DNA of 64,000 nucleotides from positions 3,191,551 through 3,255,550 of the forward strand of contig NZ_CP013126.1 of the NCBI RefSeq assembly GCF_001441165.1, given 5' to 3'. The notes beneath the pieces were generated by a model. That model saw only the letters and a program-made list of their open reading frames with translations, did not search any database and was not told the DNA's origin. The stretch comes from Acidipropionibacterium acidipropionici. Lineage in GTDB: Bacteria; Actinomycetota; Actinomycetes; Propionibacteriales; Propionibacteriaceae. The translations under genes and the position numbers were made by a program. Positions 15,328 to 24,813 of the stretch are shown piece after piece; the first letter of the stretch is position 1, and every line of letters begins with the position of its first letter.

Positions 15328-15963
15328 ATGAACCTTGCAGACGCCCTCGGATTCGCCGCTGTCGCGGTCACCCTCATCGCGGTACCGGGCCCGGACTGGG
15401 CCTACATCCTCGCGGCAGGGGCACGGGACCGTGTGGTGTGGCCCGCCGTGGCCGGCCTGATGCTGGGCTACAGCCTCATCACGGTCGTCATCGCCGTCGG
15501 GCTCGGGCCGATCACCACGAAGCTGCCGTTGCTTCTCATCGCGCTCACGTTCGCATGCGCGGGATACCTCGTCCATCTCGGCGTCCGGACTCTCCGCAGC
15601 ACCGCGACGATCGCCCGGGCGGGCGGCCCGGAGCGGCTGGCCCACACCACACGCGGCTACATCGGCCGTGTTGTCGCCGTCAGCGGGCTCAATCCCAAAG
15701 GTGTCCTGCTGTTCCTGTCGATCCTTCCCCAGTTCGCCCGTGCCTCGGCACCGTGGCCGCTGCCGGTTCAGCTCGGGGTGCTCGGCATGGAGTTCGTCCT
15801 CATCTGCGGCGCCTTCTACGTCGCTCTCGGGTTCTGTGCCCACCGTGTCCTCGGATCCCGGCCGGCCCTCGCCCGCCTCACCTCCCGGATCGCGGGTTCG
15901 GCGATGATCCTCCTCGGTCTCGGACTGATTGTGGAACGGGTCCTCGAGACCGCACACGGGTAA
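15328..15963 (+). CDS. LysE/RhtB family amino-acid exporter
   Basis: The 211-residue inner-membrane protein has about six hydrophobic segments. It begins LADALGFAAVAVTLIAVPGPDWAYILAAG, containing the family's PGP motif, and it carries SGLNPKGVLLFLSILPQF, the conserved NPK segment. LysE/RhtB proteins export basic or neutral amino acids. ATG 15328, preceded by GGAAGAGAGG, is used because homology begins there. The divergent Lrp-type gene is the probable regulator, so export is likely induced by the amino acid exported; which one is not evident. Confidence 0.85.
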   Translation: MNLADALGFAAVAVTLIAVPGPDWAYILAAGARDRVVWPAVAGLMLGYSLITVVIAVGLGPITTKLPLLLIALTFACAGYLVHLGVRTLRSTATIARAGGPERLAHTTRGYIGRVVAVSGLNPKGVLLFLSILPQFARASAPWPLPVQLGVLGMEFVLICGAFYVALGFCAHRVLGSRPALARLTSRIAGSAMILLGLGLIVERVLETAHG

Positions 15964-15990
15964 CACCGACCCACCCTCCATCGTCGGCCG

Positions 15991-16254
15991 TCACCTTCCG
16001 ACGCGCGTTCCAATGGACTCTTGGCGGGTGACCCGGTCGCCGATGCGGCGGATGAGCTCCGCGAACTCGGCCGGTTTCTCGAAGTGGAACCCGTGGCCCG
16101 TGTCGACGCGCCCCAGGTCGCAGTCCGCCATCAGGCCGCGTGCCAGTTCGGCGTCGTCATCAGTCATCTCGCCCTCAAGGATGCCGTCGCGCCCACCGCC
16201 GAAGTATCCGATCCAGCCGTTGTGCTCGATGTACCACAGGGCGAAGTCGTTCAC
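15991..16254 (-). pseudogene. possible C-terminal remnant of an alpha/beta-hydrolase-like protein
   Basis: An 87-residue frame contains RVDTGHGFHFEKPAEFAELIRRIG, which resembles the end of alpha/beta hydrolases, where the catalytic histidine sits in a GHxxxxE(K)P context. The N-terminal sequence NDFALWYIEHNGWIGYFGGGRDG has no catalytic nucleophile elbow. No upstream frame joins it, so the rest of the gene is missing. It could alternatively be a small free-standing protein. It is convergent with LysE. Confidence 0.35.
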
Positions 16255-16868
16255 CGCATCCTGCTGGAGATTATTCGTGCGCCGGGCGCGCGAGATCGAC
16301 GTAGTTGAATTGCTGATCCATGCGGTCAGGGTCGGTGGAGAAGAAGGGCGGGTCCTCGAGCACTACGCCTCGCACCTGGTCGCTTGTCGCGGCGACCACC
16401 CGGCATGTGTGCACGACAGCCTGCCGACTCACGGTGCCAGTCCCTGGCCGCGGAGGCCGTAGTACCGGATGAACCCGCCGGGTGATGCGCGCCCGTCGTC
16501 GTTCCTCTCTGCCGAGGCCCTCTCGGGTGCACAGGGACCGGGATCCACCGGGCCGGCCTGGGGTGGCTCTTCGCCCGGGACGAGGTCGCGACCCTCGAGG
16601 GAGGCGACCGTGTAGACCAGCTTTCCGTCCGCCCCGCCGGAGAACTCGAACGCCTGACCGGTGGTACTGTTCTGCACCTCGTAGACGATGCCCTGCGGCA
16701 GCCCCGTGGTCTTCGTGCGATAGCTCTGCTCGTCGAGCACCTCATGCTCGGCCGACGGCCGGAATCCGGGTCGCCATCTTCTCGGCCTCGTACTGCGCCC
16801 GATGGTGGATATTCGGCAACTCGTCCGGAGGGCCGTACTGGGCCCAGGCGATCGCCTCATCGCCGGTC
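16255..16868 (-). other. decayed region with fragment of unknown protein
   Basis: No intact gene is visible here. One frame, 16429 to about 16770, reads like real protein C-terminus (QSYRTKTTGLPQGIVYEVQN, then EFSGGADGKLVYTVASLEG), but it has no start, and its upstream end runs into the GNAT remnant out of frame. The rest, 16255-16428, shows no coding pattern on either strand that I trust. The stretch looks like the debris of at least two genes. Confidence 0.4.
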
Positions 16869-17094
16869 ATCACCAGTGCAGCATGCGTTCGCCCGTCCTC
16901 GACCAATCGCCTCTTGATCTCGCGGCCGCCCTGCGCGATCGCGTCCGGGTGGTGCATCTGGGATGGAAGTGAGTGCTCCAGCACCCTCCGAAGATCCCGT
17001 TGTGACGCTCCACGAGATCGGCGAAGGCGTCCCAGGTCGTGGGACTGAGCGGTTCCACCCGGTGATCGTCAAGGACGAGCGTCTCGACCTTCAT
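16742..17094 (-). pseudogene. GNAT N-acetyltransferase pseudogene (frameshift, 3' truncated)
   Basis: Two overlapping frames together read as one GNAT protein. MKVETLVLDDHRVEPL to GIFGGCWSTHFHP comes from 17094 downward. After a frameshift near 16975 it continues as QMHHPDAIAQGGREIKRRL and ALVMTGDEAIAWAQYGPPDELPNIHHRAQYEAE. The family normally continues with the acetyl-CoA binding segment, which is absent here: the frame ends KMATRIPAVGRA. The gene is therefore broken twice. It lies beside the tRNA-Ala pair at the edge of the accessory region. Confidence 0.65.
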
Positions 17095-17181
17095 GGCCGG
17101 ATCCTAGAACCGCAGGGGTCAACGGTGAGGCGGATGCGAGTTCGCCGGCTGGAGCAGCACGGGTTGGAAAGACGCTACTTC

Positions 17182-17257
17182 TGGTGGAGCATAGGGGATT
17201 CGAACCCCTGACCTCTTCCATGCCATGGAAGCGCGCTACCAACTGCGCCAATGCCCC
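17182..17257 (-). tRNA. tRNA-Ala (GGC), CCA encoded
   Basis: The reverse complement folds as a complete cloverleaf. Acceptor GGGGCAT pairs with ATGCTCC and includes the G3-U70 wobble that identifies alanine tRNAs. The D arm is GCGC/GCGC, and the anticodon stem CTTCC/GGAAG has loop ATGGCAT (anticodon GGC). The T arm is AGGGG-TTCGAAT-CCCCT, followed by discriminator A and an encoded CCA (17182-17184). It is identical over 73 bases to the second copy upstream in its transcript. Confidence 0.95.
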
Positions 17258-17300
17258 AGAATTCGGCCTTTCAGCCGTTTCTGGCACTTCTTTGTCAGAG

Positions 17301-17373
17301 TGGAGCATAGGGGATTCGAACCCCTGACCTCTTCCATGCCATGGAAGCGCGCTACCAACTGCGCCAATGCCCC
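17301..17373 (-). tRNA. tRNA-Ala (GGC), CCA not encoded
   Basis: This copy is identical over all 73 bases to the tRNA at 17185-17257, with the same anticodon GGC and G3-U70 pair. The three bases after the discriminator are CTC rather than CCA, so this copy needs CCA-adding enzyme. The spacer between the copies is 43 bases. Both are probably transcribed together, this copy first. Confidence 0.95.
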
Positions 17374-17474
17374 GCAAACCGCCATTCCTGGCCGTCTGCG
17401 CGCCCCCGGAACGCGTCCGGCGACTCGATGAACTATAGAGGATCGGCTGCCTCGACGACAAATCGGGGAGACCG

Positions 17475-18176
17475 TCACACCCCGACGATCGGAGCCTGCC
17501 CCTCCCCCTCACCTCCGGCCGGCCCCTGAGGCTTGGCGGGGACGGTGCAGTTGTAGGCGCGGAGCCGCCAGCGACGGTCCAGCCCGCGGCGGGCCATCTC
17601 GGCATCCCCGAACCGGTCCATGAGGCTCCAGGAGCAGTTCGACAGGCCGCCCCAGGCCCTCGACGCGGTGTAGTCCCCGCCCAGCAGCCGGCACATCCCG
17701 GTGCGCAGCGCGAATCCGTGGCTCACCACCACCACACGCTCCCCCTCGTGCTCGGTGGCGATGGCGTCGATCGCGCCGGCGATGCGATCCATCACCTCGG
17801 TGCCCGTCTCCCCTCCCGGTCGCCGGAAGTCGGAGTCGCTGACCATGCCGGCCTCATATCGCGGATCGTCGCGGAACAGATCCTCGGCACGCAGCCCGCT
17901 CCACTCGCCGACGTCGATCTCCTTGAGCCGGGCATCGTCGACGGGTTCGACGCCGCAGGCCCGGCCGATCGCGGCCGCGGTCTGGTGGGCCCGGCTCAGC
18001 GGGGAGCACACGATCGCCTGGGGCCGCAGCCAAGAGATCACCGGCGCCACCCTGTCCGCCTGGGCCACGCCCTCGGCGGACAGCGGGACGTCGAGCTGGC
18101 CCTGGAGCCGGTTCTCGGCGTTGAACTCGGTGCGGCCGTGGCGCACCAGGATGAGCTGGGTCACGCCCGCACTCAC
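17475..18176 (-). CDS. histidine phosphatase family protein, GpgP-like by position
   Basis: The 233-residue phosphatase begins TQLILVRHGRTEFNAENRLQGQLDVPLS, with the catalytic RHG, and has EIDVGEWSG and the second catalytic histidine in VVVVSHGFALR. In mycobacteria the gene after nadD-rsfS is the glucosyl-3-phosphoglycerate phosphatase GpgP. The identical order here suggests the same, but the substrate is not provable from sequence. The GTG at 18176 overlaps the rsfS stop (GTGA), so the two are translationally coupled. Confidence 0.85.
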   Translation of the reverse strand: MSAGVTQLILVRHGRTEFNAENRLQGQLDVPLSAEGVAQADRVAPVISWLRPQAIVCSPLSRAHQTAAAIGRACGVEPVDDARLKEIDVGEWSGLRAEDLFRDDPRYEAGMVSDSDFRRPGGETGTEVMDRIAGAIDAIATEHEGERVVVVSHGFALRTGMCRLLGGDYTASRAWGGLSNCSWSLMDRFGDAEMARRGLDRRWRLRAYNCTVPAKPQGPAGGEGEGQAPIVGV

Positions 18177-18574
18177 TCGGCGCGCTCCTGTCCGTCGGCC
18201 TGCTGGTCCGGGGTCGCGGGCAGCTCCAGGTCGATCCGCGGGCAGTCCCCCCACAGCCTCTCCAGCGAGTACAGCTCGCGCGCCTCGACGTGCTGAACGT
18301 GCACCACCAGATCGAGGTAGTCCAGCAGCACCCACCGGTTCTCCTGCTCCCCCTCGCGTCGTGTCCGCTTCGTCCCGGCCTTGATGAGAGCCTCGTCGAC
18401 GGCGTCGACCACCGCTGAGACCTGGCGCTCATTGACCGCGGAGATGACGAGGAAGATGTCGGTGATGGCGAGTTTCTCGGACACGTCGAGTGCCACGATG
18501 TCGGTCCCCGACTTCCCCGCCGCGGCCCGCGCCGCGATTCGGGACAGTTCTGTCGCGTGTTCGGTCGCGCTCAA
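18173..18574 (-). CDS. rsfS: ribosome silencing factor RsfS
   Basis: The 133-residue protein matches RsfS/DUF143, which binds ribosomal protein L14 and blocks subunit joining during starvation. Conserved segments are [43 protein letters not shown] and [18 protein letters not shown]. An acidic tail of about 15 residues follows. Its ATG overlaps the end of nadD by 4 bases and its stop overlaps the phosphatase start. Production is thus tied to NAD and cell-growth genes of the same operon. Confidence 0.95.
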   Translation of the reverse strand: MSATEHATELSRIAARAAAGKSGTDIVALDVSEKLAITDIFLVISAVNERQVSAVVDAVDEALIKAGTKRTRREGEQENRWVLLDYLDLVVHVQHVEARELYSLERLWGDCPRIDLELPATPDQQADGQERAE

Positions 18575-19221
18575 TGGTCCTCCGAATAATCGGGCTCGGA
18601 GTAGAGCCCGCGCTTGTTGATGTACTGCACTATGCCGTCGGGCACCAGATACCAGATGGGCATGCCGTGGTGGACGCGCCGACGGCAGTCGGTCGAGGAG
18701 ATCGCCATCGCGGGCACCTCGAGCAGTGTCACCTTACCGGCCGGCAGATGCGAGATGTCCTTCGCCCCGAGCGGCACCCCGGGACGCGAGACCCCGATGA
18801 AGTGGGCCAGGTCGAACAGCTCCTCGGCCCCCCGCCAGGTGAGAATCTGGGTGAGGGCGTCGGCACCGGTGATGAAGAACAGGTCGACGTCGTTGCCGCG
18901 CTCGCGGCGCAGGTCCTTGAGGGTGTCGACGGTGTAGGTGTCGCCGGCCCGGTCGATATCGACCCGGGAGACCGAGAAGGAGGGGTTGGACGCCGTGGCG
19001 ATGACGGTCATGAGGTACCTGTCCTCCGCCTGGGAGACGTGCCGGCCCTTCTTCTGCCACGGCACCCCGGTGGGTACGAAGACCACCTCGTCGAGGCCGA
19101 AGCGGGCCGCCACCTCCGATGCGGCCACCAGGTGGCCGTGGTGGATCGGGTCGAAGGTTCCGCCCATCACTCCCAGGCGATAGCGACGCCCGCCGTGGGC
19201 GCGAGCCAGTCCGAGTTCCAC
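18571..19221 (-). CDS. nadD: nicotinate-nucleotide adenylyltransferase
   Basis: NadD (216 residues) adenylates nicotinate mononucleotide to give deamido-NAD. The nucleotidyltransferase motif [12 protein letters not shown] (residues 20-31) and the C-terminal [10 protein letters not shown] (the ISSTxIR-type motif, with Cys for Ile) are present. [12 protein letters not shown] and the [17 protein letters not shown] segment are also typical. An 18-residue N-terminal lead precedes the first strand, so an internal start near the VMGGTFD segment is possible. It lies in the obgE-proBA-nadD-rsfS operon. Confidence 0.95.
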   Translation of the reverse strand: MELGLARAHGGRRYRLGVMGGTFDPIHHGHLVAASEVAARFGLDEVVFVPTGVPWQKKGRHVSQAEDRYLMTVIATASNPSFSVSRVDIDRAGDTYTVDTLKDLRRERGNDVDLFFITGADALTQILTWRGAEELFDLAHFIGVSRPGVPLGAKDISHLPAGKVTLLEVPAMAISSTDCRRRVHHGMPIWYLVPDGIVQYINKRGLYSEPDYSEDH

Positions 19222-19300
19222 TGTGTCTGTTCCAAACTGCGTGATGTGTCCGAATGCCGTCCACGCCGGGACGCGCCGCAGCGACGCCCCGTGCGGGTCG

Positions 19301-19423
19301 TCAGCTGTGCGGCCTGCCGCCGCCGATACCGCGGACGACGACCAGGGCGCCCAACAGGATCACCAGCACGACGACGGCGACGACCCAGGTGGGCAGGCCT
19401 GCCAGGAGTGGGAGCATGCTCAT
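19301..19423 (-). CDS. 40-residue single-span membrane peptide
   Basis: The frame reads [17 protein letters not shown], then [19 protein letters not shown] and RPHS: one uninterrupted hydrophobic helix of about 20 residues followed by a short basic tail, giving an N-out topology. It begins 9 bases after the proA stop and ends 79 bases before nadD, on the same strand, so it is inside the operon. The ribosome site is weak. The length, perfect hydrophobic span and operon position favour a real small membrane protein; its role is unknown. Confidence 0.55.
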   Translation of the reverse strand: MSMLPLLAGLPTWVVAVVVLVILLGALVVVRGIGGGRPHS

Positions 19424-19432
19424 GGACACAGA

Positions 19433-20677
19433 TTAGCCGAGACGCACCTGGCCGGTACCCACCAGCCGATAGCTGGTCGACGTCATCTCCGTCAGCCCCA
19501 TCGGCCCCCGGGCGTGCATCTTCTGGGTGGAGATGCCGATCTCGGCGCCGAATCCGAACTCGCCGCCGTCGACGAATCGGCTGGAGCAGTTCACCAGCAC
19601 GGCGGCCGCATCCACGCTCTCCTGGAAGGTGCGCGCCGCCTCCAGGCTGCCGGTGACGATCGTCTCCGAATGCCCGGAACTGTGCTCTGCGATGTGCTCC
19701 AGCGCCGCCGGCAGGTCGTCGACCACCTTCATCGCCAGATCCATCGACAGGTACTCGGCGTCGTACTCGCCGGGCCCGGCGGGCACCACCGCGGCGTCCA
19801 GTGCGACGCTGCGCTCGTCCCCGTGGACGGTCACCCCGGCATCGGTGAGCGCGCCGACCAGCCGCGGCACCGCCGACTCGGCGACGTCCCGCAGGACCAG
19901 CACGGTCTCCAGCGCGTTGCAGACGCTGGGACGCTGCGTCTTCGCGTTGAGCACAATGGCCTCGGCCATGTCCAGATCCGCGGAGGAGTCGACCACCAGG
20001 TGGCAGTTGCCGGTGCCGGTCTCGATCACCGGGACGCTGGAGCCGCTGACCACCGCGTTGATGAGCCCCGCCCCGCCGCGGGGAATGAGGAGATCCACCA
20101 GTCCGCGGGCGCCCATCATCTCCTGGGTGGCCTCGTGGCCCCCCTCGACGAGGTTGACGGCGTCGGCGGGCTGCCCGGCGTCGACCAGCCCGCTGCGCAG
20201 CGCACGGATGACCGCCCGGTTGGACTCCAGCGCCGAGGACGAGCCGCGCAACAGCGACGCGTTCCCGGACTTGAGGCAGATTCCGGCGGCATCGGCGGTG
20301 ACATTGGGCCGGGCCTCGTAAATGATCCCGATCACCCCCAGCGGGACCCGCACCTGTTCGATCCGGACCCCCTGGTCGGTGTTCCAGCCCCGCACCACCT
20401 CGCCGATCGGGTCGCCCAGCGCGGCCAGCGACTCCAGCCCGGCGGCCATGCCCTCGACACGCTCGGCGGTCAGGCGCAGCCTGTCCTGGAGCCCCTCGGT
20501 CATCCCGGAAGCCCTCCCCCGCTCAAGGTCGGCGGCATTGGCGGCCAACACCTCTCCGGTGCTCTCGCGCAGCCGCACGGCCATCGCCGCCAAGGCGGCG
20601 TCCTTGCCGGCCCGGTCGAGCCGGCGCAGGACGGTCGAGGCGGCCTTCGCGGCCCGTGCCTGTTCCTGGAAAGTCAT
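19433..20677 (-). CDS. proA: glutamate-5-semialdehyde dehydrogenase
   Basis: ProA (414 residues) reduces gamma-glutamyl phosphate with NADPH in proline synthesis. It has the aldehyde-dehydrogenase fold. GVIGIIYEARPNVTADAAGICLKSGNA is the cofactor-binding region, ETGTGNCHLVVD and NAKTQRPSVCNALETVL contain the catalytic cysteine, and HARGPMGLTEMTS closes the protein. ATG 20677 is used, since sequence upstream of it is the reverse side of proB. Only 4 bases separate it from proB, which makes the ProB product. Confidence 0.97.
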   Translation of the reverse strand: MTFQEQARAAKAASTVLRRLDRAGKDAALAAMAVRLRESTGEVLAANAADLERGRASGMTEGLQDRLRLTAERVEGMAAGLESLAALGDPIGEVVRGWNTDQGVRIEQVRVPLGVIGIIYEARPNVTADAAGICLKSGNASLLRGSSSALESNRAVIRALRSGLVDAGQPADAVNLVEGGHEATQEMMGARGLVDLLIPRGGAGLINAVVSGSSVPVIETGTGNCHLVVDSSADLDMAEAIVLNAKTQRPSVCNALETVLVLRDVAESAVPRLVGALTDAGVTVHGDERSVALDAAVVPAGPGEYDAEYLSMDLAMKVVDDLPAALEHIAEHSSGHSETIVTGSLEAARTFQESVDAAAVLVNCSSRFVDGGEFGFGAEIGISTQKMHARGPMGLTEMTSTSYRLVGTGQVRLG

Positions 20678-20681
20678 GGCG

Positions 20682-21848
20682 TCATCGTACGTGCCCGGTC
20701 CGGCGCCTGCGGACCAGTACCAGGGCGTCGCGATGGATGACCTCCCGGGACGCCCCCTCCCCCATCTCCCGGGCCAGCCAGGCGCTGGAGCGCCCCCGCA
20801 TCTCGCGCACCTCGTCATGGGAGTAGGAGACGATTCCGCGGCCCTCGGTGCGCCCGTCAGGGCCGATCACCAGGACCGGATCCCCGGCCTGGAAGTCGCC
20901 GTGCACCTCGGTGACGCCGACCGCCAGCAGGGAGGCCTTGCGGTCCCGCAGGGCGCTGACCGCGCCGGCGTCGATGTGGATCTCGCCCTGCGGGGAGGCG
21001 GCGTGGGCCAACCACAGCAGTTTGCGCGGACGCCGCCGGGTGCCCGGTGCGAAATAGGTGCCGACGTCGTCGCCGCCGATGGCCGCGATCGCGTCGCCCG
21101 CCTCGGCCAGGACCACCGGGATCCCCGACGCGGTGGCTATCCGGGCAGCCTCAAGCTTGGTGACCATCCCGCCGGTGCCGACCCCCGACCCCGACCGGGA
21201 GGTGTCGACCGACAGTGCCTCGACGTCGTCGACCCAGGAGATCCGACGGGCCCCGGGATCGGAGGGATGGGCGGTGTAGAGGGAGTCGACGTCCGACAGC
21301 AGCACCAGCGCCTGGGCGCGGATGAGCTCGGCCACCAGGGCGGCCAGCCGGTCATTGTCGCCGAAGTGGATCTCGCCGGTGGCGACCGTGTCATTCTCAT
21401 TGACCACCGGCACCACCCCCAGAGCGAGCAGCTTGCCCAGCGTCGACCAGGCGTTGCGGTAGCTCTTGGGGCGCACCAGATCCTCGACGGTCAGCAGCAC
21501 CTGTCCGGTCGTGACGTGGTGCCGGGCGAAGTCCTCCTCGTAGCGGTGCAGCAGGATTCCCTGGCCCACCGATGCGGCCGCCTGCCGGCCTGCCAGATCG
21601 CGCGGGGGGCGGGTCATCCCCAGCGCCGGGAAGCCGGCGGCGATCGCCCCGGAGCTCACCAGCACCACCTGACGCCCTCCGGTGCGCGCCGCCGCCAGGG
21701 CCTCCACCAGGGCGTCGACCTTGGTGACGTCGATGCCACCGCCGGGCTGGGTGAGGGAGGAGGATCCCACCTTGACCACGATCCGGTCGGCCCCGGCGAT
21801 ATCGGCCCGCCGGACCGCCTCCCGCTCTCCGAGCCGATCAGTACTCAT
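20682..21848 (-). CDS. proB: glutamate 5-kinase
   Basis: ProB (388 residues) phosphorylates glutamate. The amino-acid-kinase domain starts [12 protein letters not shown] and includes [34 protein letters not shown], and a [12 protein letters not shown] stretch that binds ATP. The last 80 or so residues are a PUA domain ([11 protein letters not shown]...[23 protein letters not shown]). Start ATG 21848 overlaps the obgE stop by 11 bases; ATG 21854 is also possible. It is probably feedback-inhibited by proline, as is usual for the family. Confidence 0.97.
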   Translation of the reverse strand: MSTDRLGEREAVRRADIAGADRIVVKVGSSSLTQPGGGIDVTKVDALVEALAAARTGGRQVVLVSSGAIAAGFPALGMTRPPRDLAGRQAAASVGQGILLHRYEEDFARHHVTTGQVLLTVEDLVRPKSYRNAWSTLGKLLALGVVPVVNENDTVATGEIHFGDNDRLAALVAELIRAQALVLLSDVDSLYTAHPSDPGARRISWVDDVEALSVDTSRSGSGVGTGGMVTKLEAARIATASGIPVVLAEAGDAIAAIGGDDVGTYFAPGTRRRPRKLLWLAHAASPQGEIHIDAGAVSALRDRKASLLAVGVTEVHGDFQAGDPVLVIGPDGRTEGRGIVSYSHDEVREMRGRSSAWLAREMGEGASREVIHRDALVLVRRRRTGHVR

Positions 21849-23361
21849 CGTCATCGGAGGAGTCCCGCTCCTCGGCGAGCCGGGCCCGCCAGGACCGCCC
21901 CTCGGGGTCGCGGCCGACCACCCCGAACTCGTCGCGGGCCTCGTGGTACTCCTTGTCCTCCTGGCGGCGACGGGTCGCCGAGGGCCGCTCCCCCTCCAGA
22001 CGCTGGTCCTCGCCGCGACGCGACAGGATCTCGGCGCCCGACTCCACCTGGGGCGCGAAGTCGAAGATGACGGCGTCATCCCCGCCGACCGCCACCGCGT
22101 CACCGGCCTGTGCGCCGAGGGTGAGCAGTTCCTCCTCGATTCCCAGCCCGTTGAGCCTGTCGGACAGGTATCCCACGGCCTCCGGGTTGGAGAAGTTCGT
22201 CTGGGCGACCCACCTCTCGGGCTTGGCGCCGCTGACCTTCCACAGGAAGCCGCCCTCGCCGTCGCCCTGCTTGCGGATGGTGAACTCCTTGCCGCCGCCC
22301 ACCGGGGTGGGCCGCAGCACGATCCGGGCGGCCGGGGCCTCGGGTTCGCGTTCTCGGGTGTCGGCCACGATCCCGGCCATCGCGAAGCGGAGCTCGTTGA
22401 GCCCCTGCCCGGATTTCGTGGAGACCTCGAAGACCTTCAGCCCCCGCGCCTCGATGTCGGGCCGCACCATCTCGGCCAGTTCTGCGGCGTCGGGCACGTC
22501 GACCTTGTTGAGCACCACCAGCCGGGGCCTGTCCTCCAGGCCGCCGTGGGCCTCCAGTTCCCCCTCGATGACGTCCAGGTCGGTGACCGGGTCGCGTCCC
22601 GGCTCGTAGGTGGCGCAGTCGATGACGTGGACCAGCGCCCGGCAGCGTTCGATATGGCGCAGGAAGTCGAAGCCCAGGCCCTTGCCCTGGCTGGCCCCCG
22701 GGATGAGGCCCGGAACGTCGGCCACGGTGTAGGTCGTCTCGCCTGCCACCACGACCCCCAGGTTCGGCACCAGTGTGGTGAACGGGTAGTCGGCGATCTT
22801 CGGCCGGGCGCGCGAGATCGATGCGATGAGACTCGATTTGCCGGCCGAGGGGAAGCCGACCAGCCCGATATCGGCAACCACCTTGAGCTCGAGGGTGACC
22901 TTGCGCTCCTCCCCCTCCTCGCCGAGCAGGGCGAATCCCGGGGCCCTCCGCGCCTTGGTGGCCAGCGCCGCATTGCCCAGCCCCCCGCGCCCCCCGGCGG
23001 CCACGACGAGCTCGGCGCCCGCGCCGGTGAGGTCGGCGAGGATCTCGCCGGTCTGCGCGTCGGAGACGACCGTGCCGTCGGGCACCGCGAGGATCACATC
23101 CTCGCCATTGGAGCCGTTCTGGTCATCACCGCGGCCCGCCTCGCCGCGGCTCGCCTTGCGCACCGACAGACGGTGATAGTCGACCAGCGTCGTGAGCTGG
23201 GGGTCGACCCTCAGCACCACCGATCCGCCCCTTCCCCCGTTGCCGCCGTCGGGGCCGCCCAGGGGCTTGAACTTCTCTCTGCGCACCGAGGCGCAGCCGT
23301 CGCCCCCCTTGCCGGCTACGGCGAGCAGGCTCGCTCGGTCGACGAACGACGGGATGGCCAT
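21838..23361 (-). CDS. obgE: GTPase ObgE/CgtA
   Basis: The 507-residue GTPase has the glycine-rich Obg fold (residues 1-160: [30 protein letters not shown]). A G domain follows with P-loop [11 protein letters not shown]3 DVPGL and G4 NKVD, then the C-terminal OCT domain (about 340-430) and a charged 75-residue tail. Obg proteins bind the 50S subunit and link growth and stringent response to assembly. As usual, it follows rplU-rpmA, here separated by a membrane-protein gene. Confidence 0.97.
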   Translation of the reverse strand: MAIPSFVDRASLLAVAGKGGDGCASVRREKFKPLGGPDGGNGGRGGSVVLRVDPQLTTLVDYHRLSVRKASRGEAGRGDDQNGSNGEDVILAVPDGTVVSDAQTGEILADLTGAGAELVVAAGGRGGLGNAALATKARRAPGFALLGEEGEERKVTLELKVVADIGLVGFPSAGKSSLIASISRARPKIADYPFTTLVPNLGVVVAGETTYTVADVPGLIPGASQGKGLGFDFLRHIERCRALVHVIDCATYEPGRDPVTDLDVIEGELEAHGGLEDRPRLVVLNKVDVPDAAELAEMVRPDIEARGLKVFEVSTKSGQGLNELRFAMAGIVADTREREPEAPAARIVLRPTPVGGGKEFTIRKQGDGEGGFLWKVSGAKPERWVAQTNFSNPEAVGYLSDRLNGLGIEEELLTLGAQAGDAVAVGGDDAVIFDFAPQVESGAEILSRRGEDQRLEGERPSATRRRQEDKEYHEARDEFGVVGRDPEGRSWRARLAEERDSSDDDEY

Positions 23362-23491
23362 CCGGATCCTCCTGGTAGTCGAGCGGGGACGCCCCCGAGT
23401 CTGAGGACAACACTACTTGCCCGCGCGGCCTCCGAGGGCAGGCCGCGATCACGATCGGGAACGGCCCCCGATCTCCACGAACAGCTCGGCG

Positions 23492-24337
23492 TCAGCGGAC
23501 CGCCGCCTGCCAGGCCGCCTTGAGGTAGGGCCACGCCTGATCCCACATCTCCCGGATCTGATAACCGGAGCTGGTGATGTTCACCAACTGCTGGGACAGG
23601 GAGCCGCCGACCTCCTTGCTGAGGATGATCGCCCCGATCACTCCGGTGAAGATGGTCAGCAGCAGCCCGATACCCGCGGTCCGGGCCCAGATGCCGCGCT
23701 GCTTGCCGCGATCGGCCTGCCGGCGGCCCTTGGAGAACAGCTTGACGAAGACAGCGCCGGCGATCGCGATGACGATGCTGGTCATGGCGCTGCCGAAGAC
23801 GGTTCCGCCGACCCCGAGACCGGAGGTGACGCCGGTGGCCAGCGCCGAGGCGCAGGCGCCGGCGATGAGTTCCGAGCCGTGCAGGCCCAGGCCCCTGGAC
23901 TTCTCCTTGGCGGCGTCGGCGGCCTTCCTGGCCACCCGGGCCCCGGACCGCTCGGTGTCATGGTCGTCCGGTGCGGCCCCGGCCGAGGGCGCTGTCGCCG
24001 TCTGAACGGCCGGCAAGGAGGGCGAGGCGGGCGACGCCGAGGAGACACGGTGCTGAGCCGGCCCGGGGCGGTCGGCGGTGCGACGCCGGTCGATCGACGG
24101 GACGGCGGTGGCCCGGTGCGTCGGACGGTAGATGCCCAGCGGGTCGTCGTCGTGGGTCAGGGGCCTGATCGTGGTGGCCTCGGGATCGGCCTGCGCGGCG
24201 GGCCTGCCCGAACCTCGGTACTGGGCGCCCCATCCCGCGGGCACTGTGATGTGCCCACCGGAGTGAGCGCTGTTGATCTGCCTGCCCGAGCCTCCACCGG
24301 AGGTCTCGTCGGGCGCCTGCCTGGTCACCTGAGCCAT
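23492..24337 (-). CDS. membrane protein with disordered N-terminus
   Basis: The 281-residue protein has a long low-complexity N-terminal half (about residues 1-140, rich in A, P, S, T, R). Two hydrophobic segments follow (around 150-195, ITSIVIAIAGAVF-type sequence; and around 210-240, TAGIGLLLTIFTGVIGAIIL), then a tryptophan-containing tail MWDQAWPYLKAAWQAA. It has no enzyme motif. It sits between rpmA and obgE, an insertion into a normally tight ribosome-assembly cluster. Its function is unknown. Confidence 0.7.
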   Translation of the reverse strand: MAQVTRQAPDETSGGGSGRQINSAHSGGHITVPAGWGAQYRGSGRPAAQADPEATTIRPLTHDDDPLGIYRPTHRATAVPSIDRRRTADRPGPAQHRVSSASPASPSLPAVQTATAPSAGAAPDDHDTERSGARVARKAADAAKEKSRGLGLHGSELIAGACASALATGVTSGLGVGGTVFGSAMTSIVIAIAGAVFVKLFSKGRRQADRGKQRGIWARTAGIGLLLTIFTGVIGAIILSKEVGGSLSQQLVNITSSGYQIREMWDQAWPYLKAAWQAAVR

Positions 24338-24473
24338 CAGTTCAGCCGCTCCTGTTCACACAAAGTTGTCATGTCAAACCCACCTTGACGCTAGGCGGGA
24401 AGGGTCCCCATCTCAACTCGAGGGACCGATCCGATACCTGGGGCACAGCTCCGCCTGCCACCGGGGTCGCAGC

Positions 24474-24504
24474 GAGGGCCCCGTCCACAGTGGACGGGGC
24501 CCTC
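24474..24504 (-). terminator. hairpin terminator after rpmA
   Basis: GAGGGCCCCGTCCA pairs perfectly with TGGACGGGGCCCTC around a 3-base loop, 27 bases beyond the rpmA stop. There is no T-run after it, as is common in high-GC actinobacteria. Confidence 0.6.
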
Positions 24505-24531
24505 GGCGCTGTGCGGGATCGTTCCGATCGC

Positions 24532-24801
24532 TCAGACCTCGACGGTCTCCTCGGCGGGAACGATGTCGATGACGCGGCGGCCACGACGGCTGCCGAACTT
24601 GACGTTGCCGGCGCGAAGCGCGAACAGCGTGTCGTCCTTGCCGCGGCCGACTCCCTTCCCGGGATGGAAGTGGGTGCCGCGCTGCCGGACGATGATCTCA
24701 CCGGCGTTGACGAGCTGACCGCCGAAGCGCTTGACGCCCAGACGCTGAGCGTTCGAGTCGCGGCCGTTGCGGGACGAGGATGCGCCCTTCTTGTGTGCCA
24801 T
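24532..24801 (-). CDS. rpmA: 50S ribosomal protein L27
   Basis: L27 (89 residues) lies near the peptidyl-transferase centre. It starts [28 protein letters not shown] and continues [19 protein letters not shown], all family hallmarks. There is no Firmicutes-type N-terminal cleavage extension. It follows rplU by 12 bases. Confidence 0.98.
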   Translation of the reverse strand: MAHKKGASSSRNGRDSNAQRLGVKRFGGQLVNAGEIIVRQRGTHFHPGKGVGRGKDDTLFALRAGNVKFGSRRGRRVIDIVPAEETVEV

Positions 24802-24813
24802 GTCTAGCTACCT

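Noticed and set aside
15929-16462. 177-codon plus-strand frame after lysE
   Set aside because: It starts inside lysE in another frame and has no recognisable protein character; the minus-strand 15991-16254 frame is more plausible.
1-17100. Integrase or prophage genes for the accessory region
   Set aside because: No tyrosine or serine recombinase, portal, terminase or capsid motif is present inside the window.
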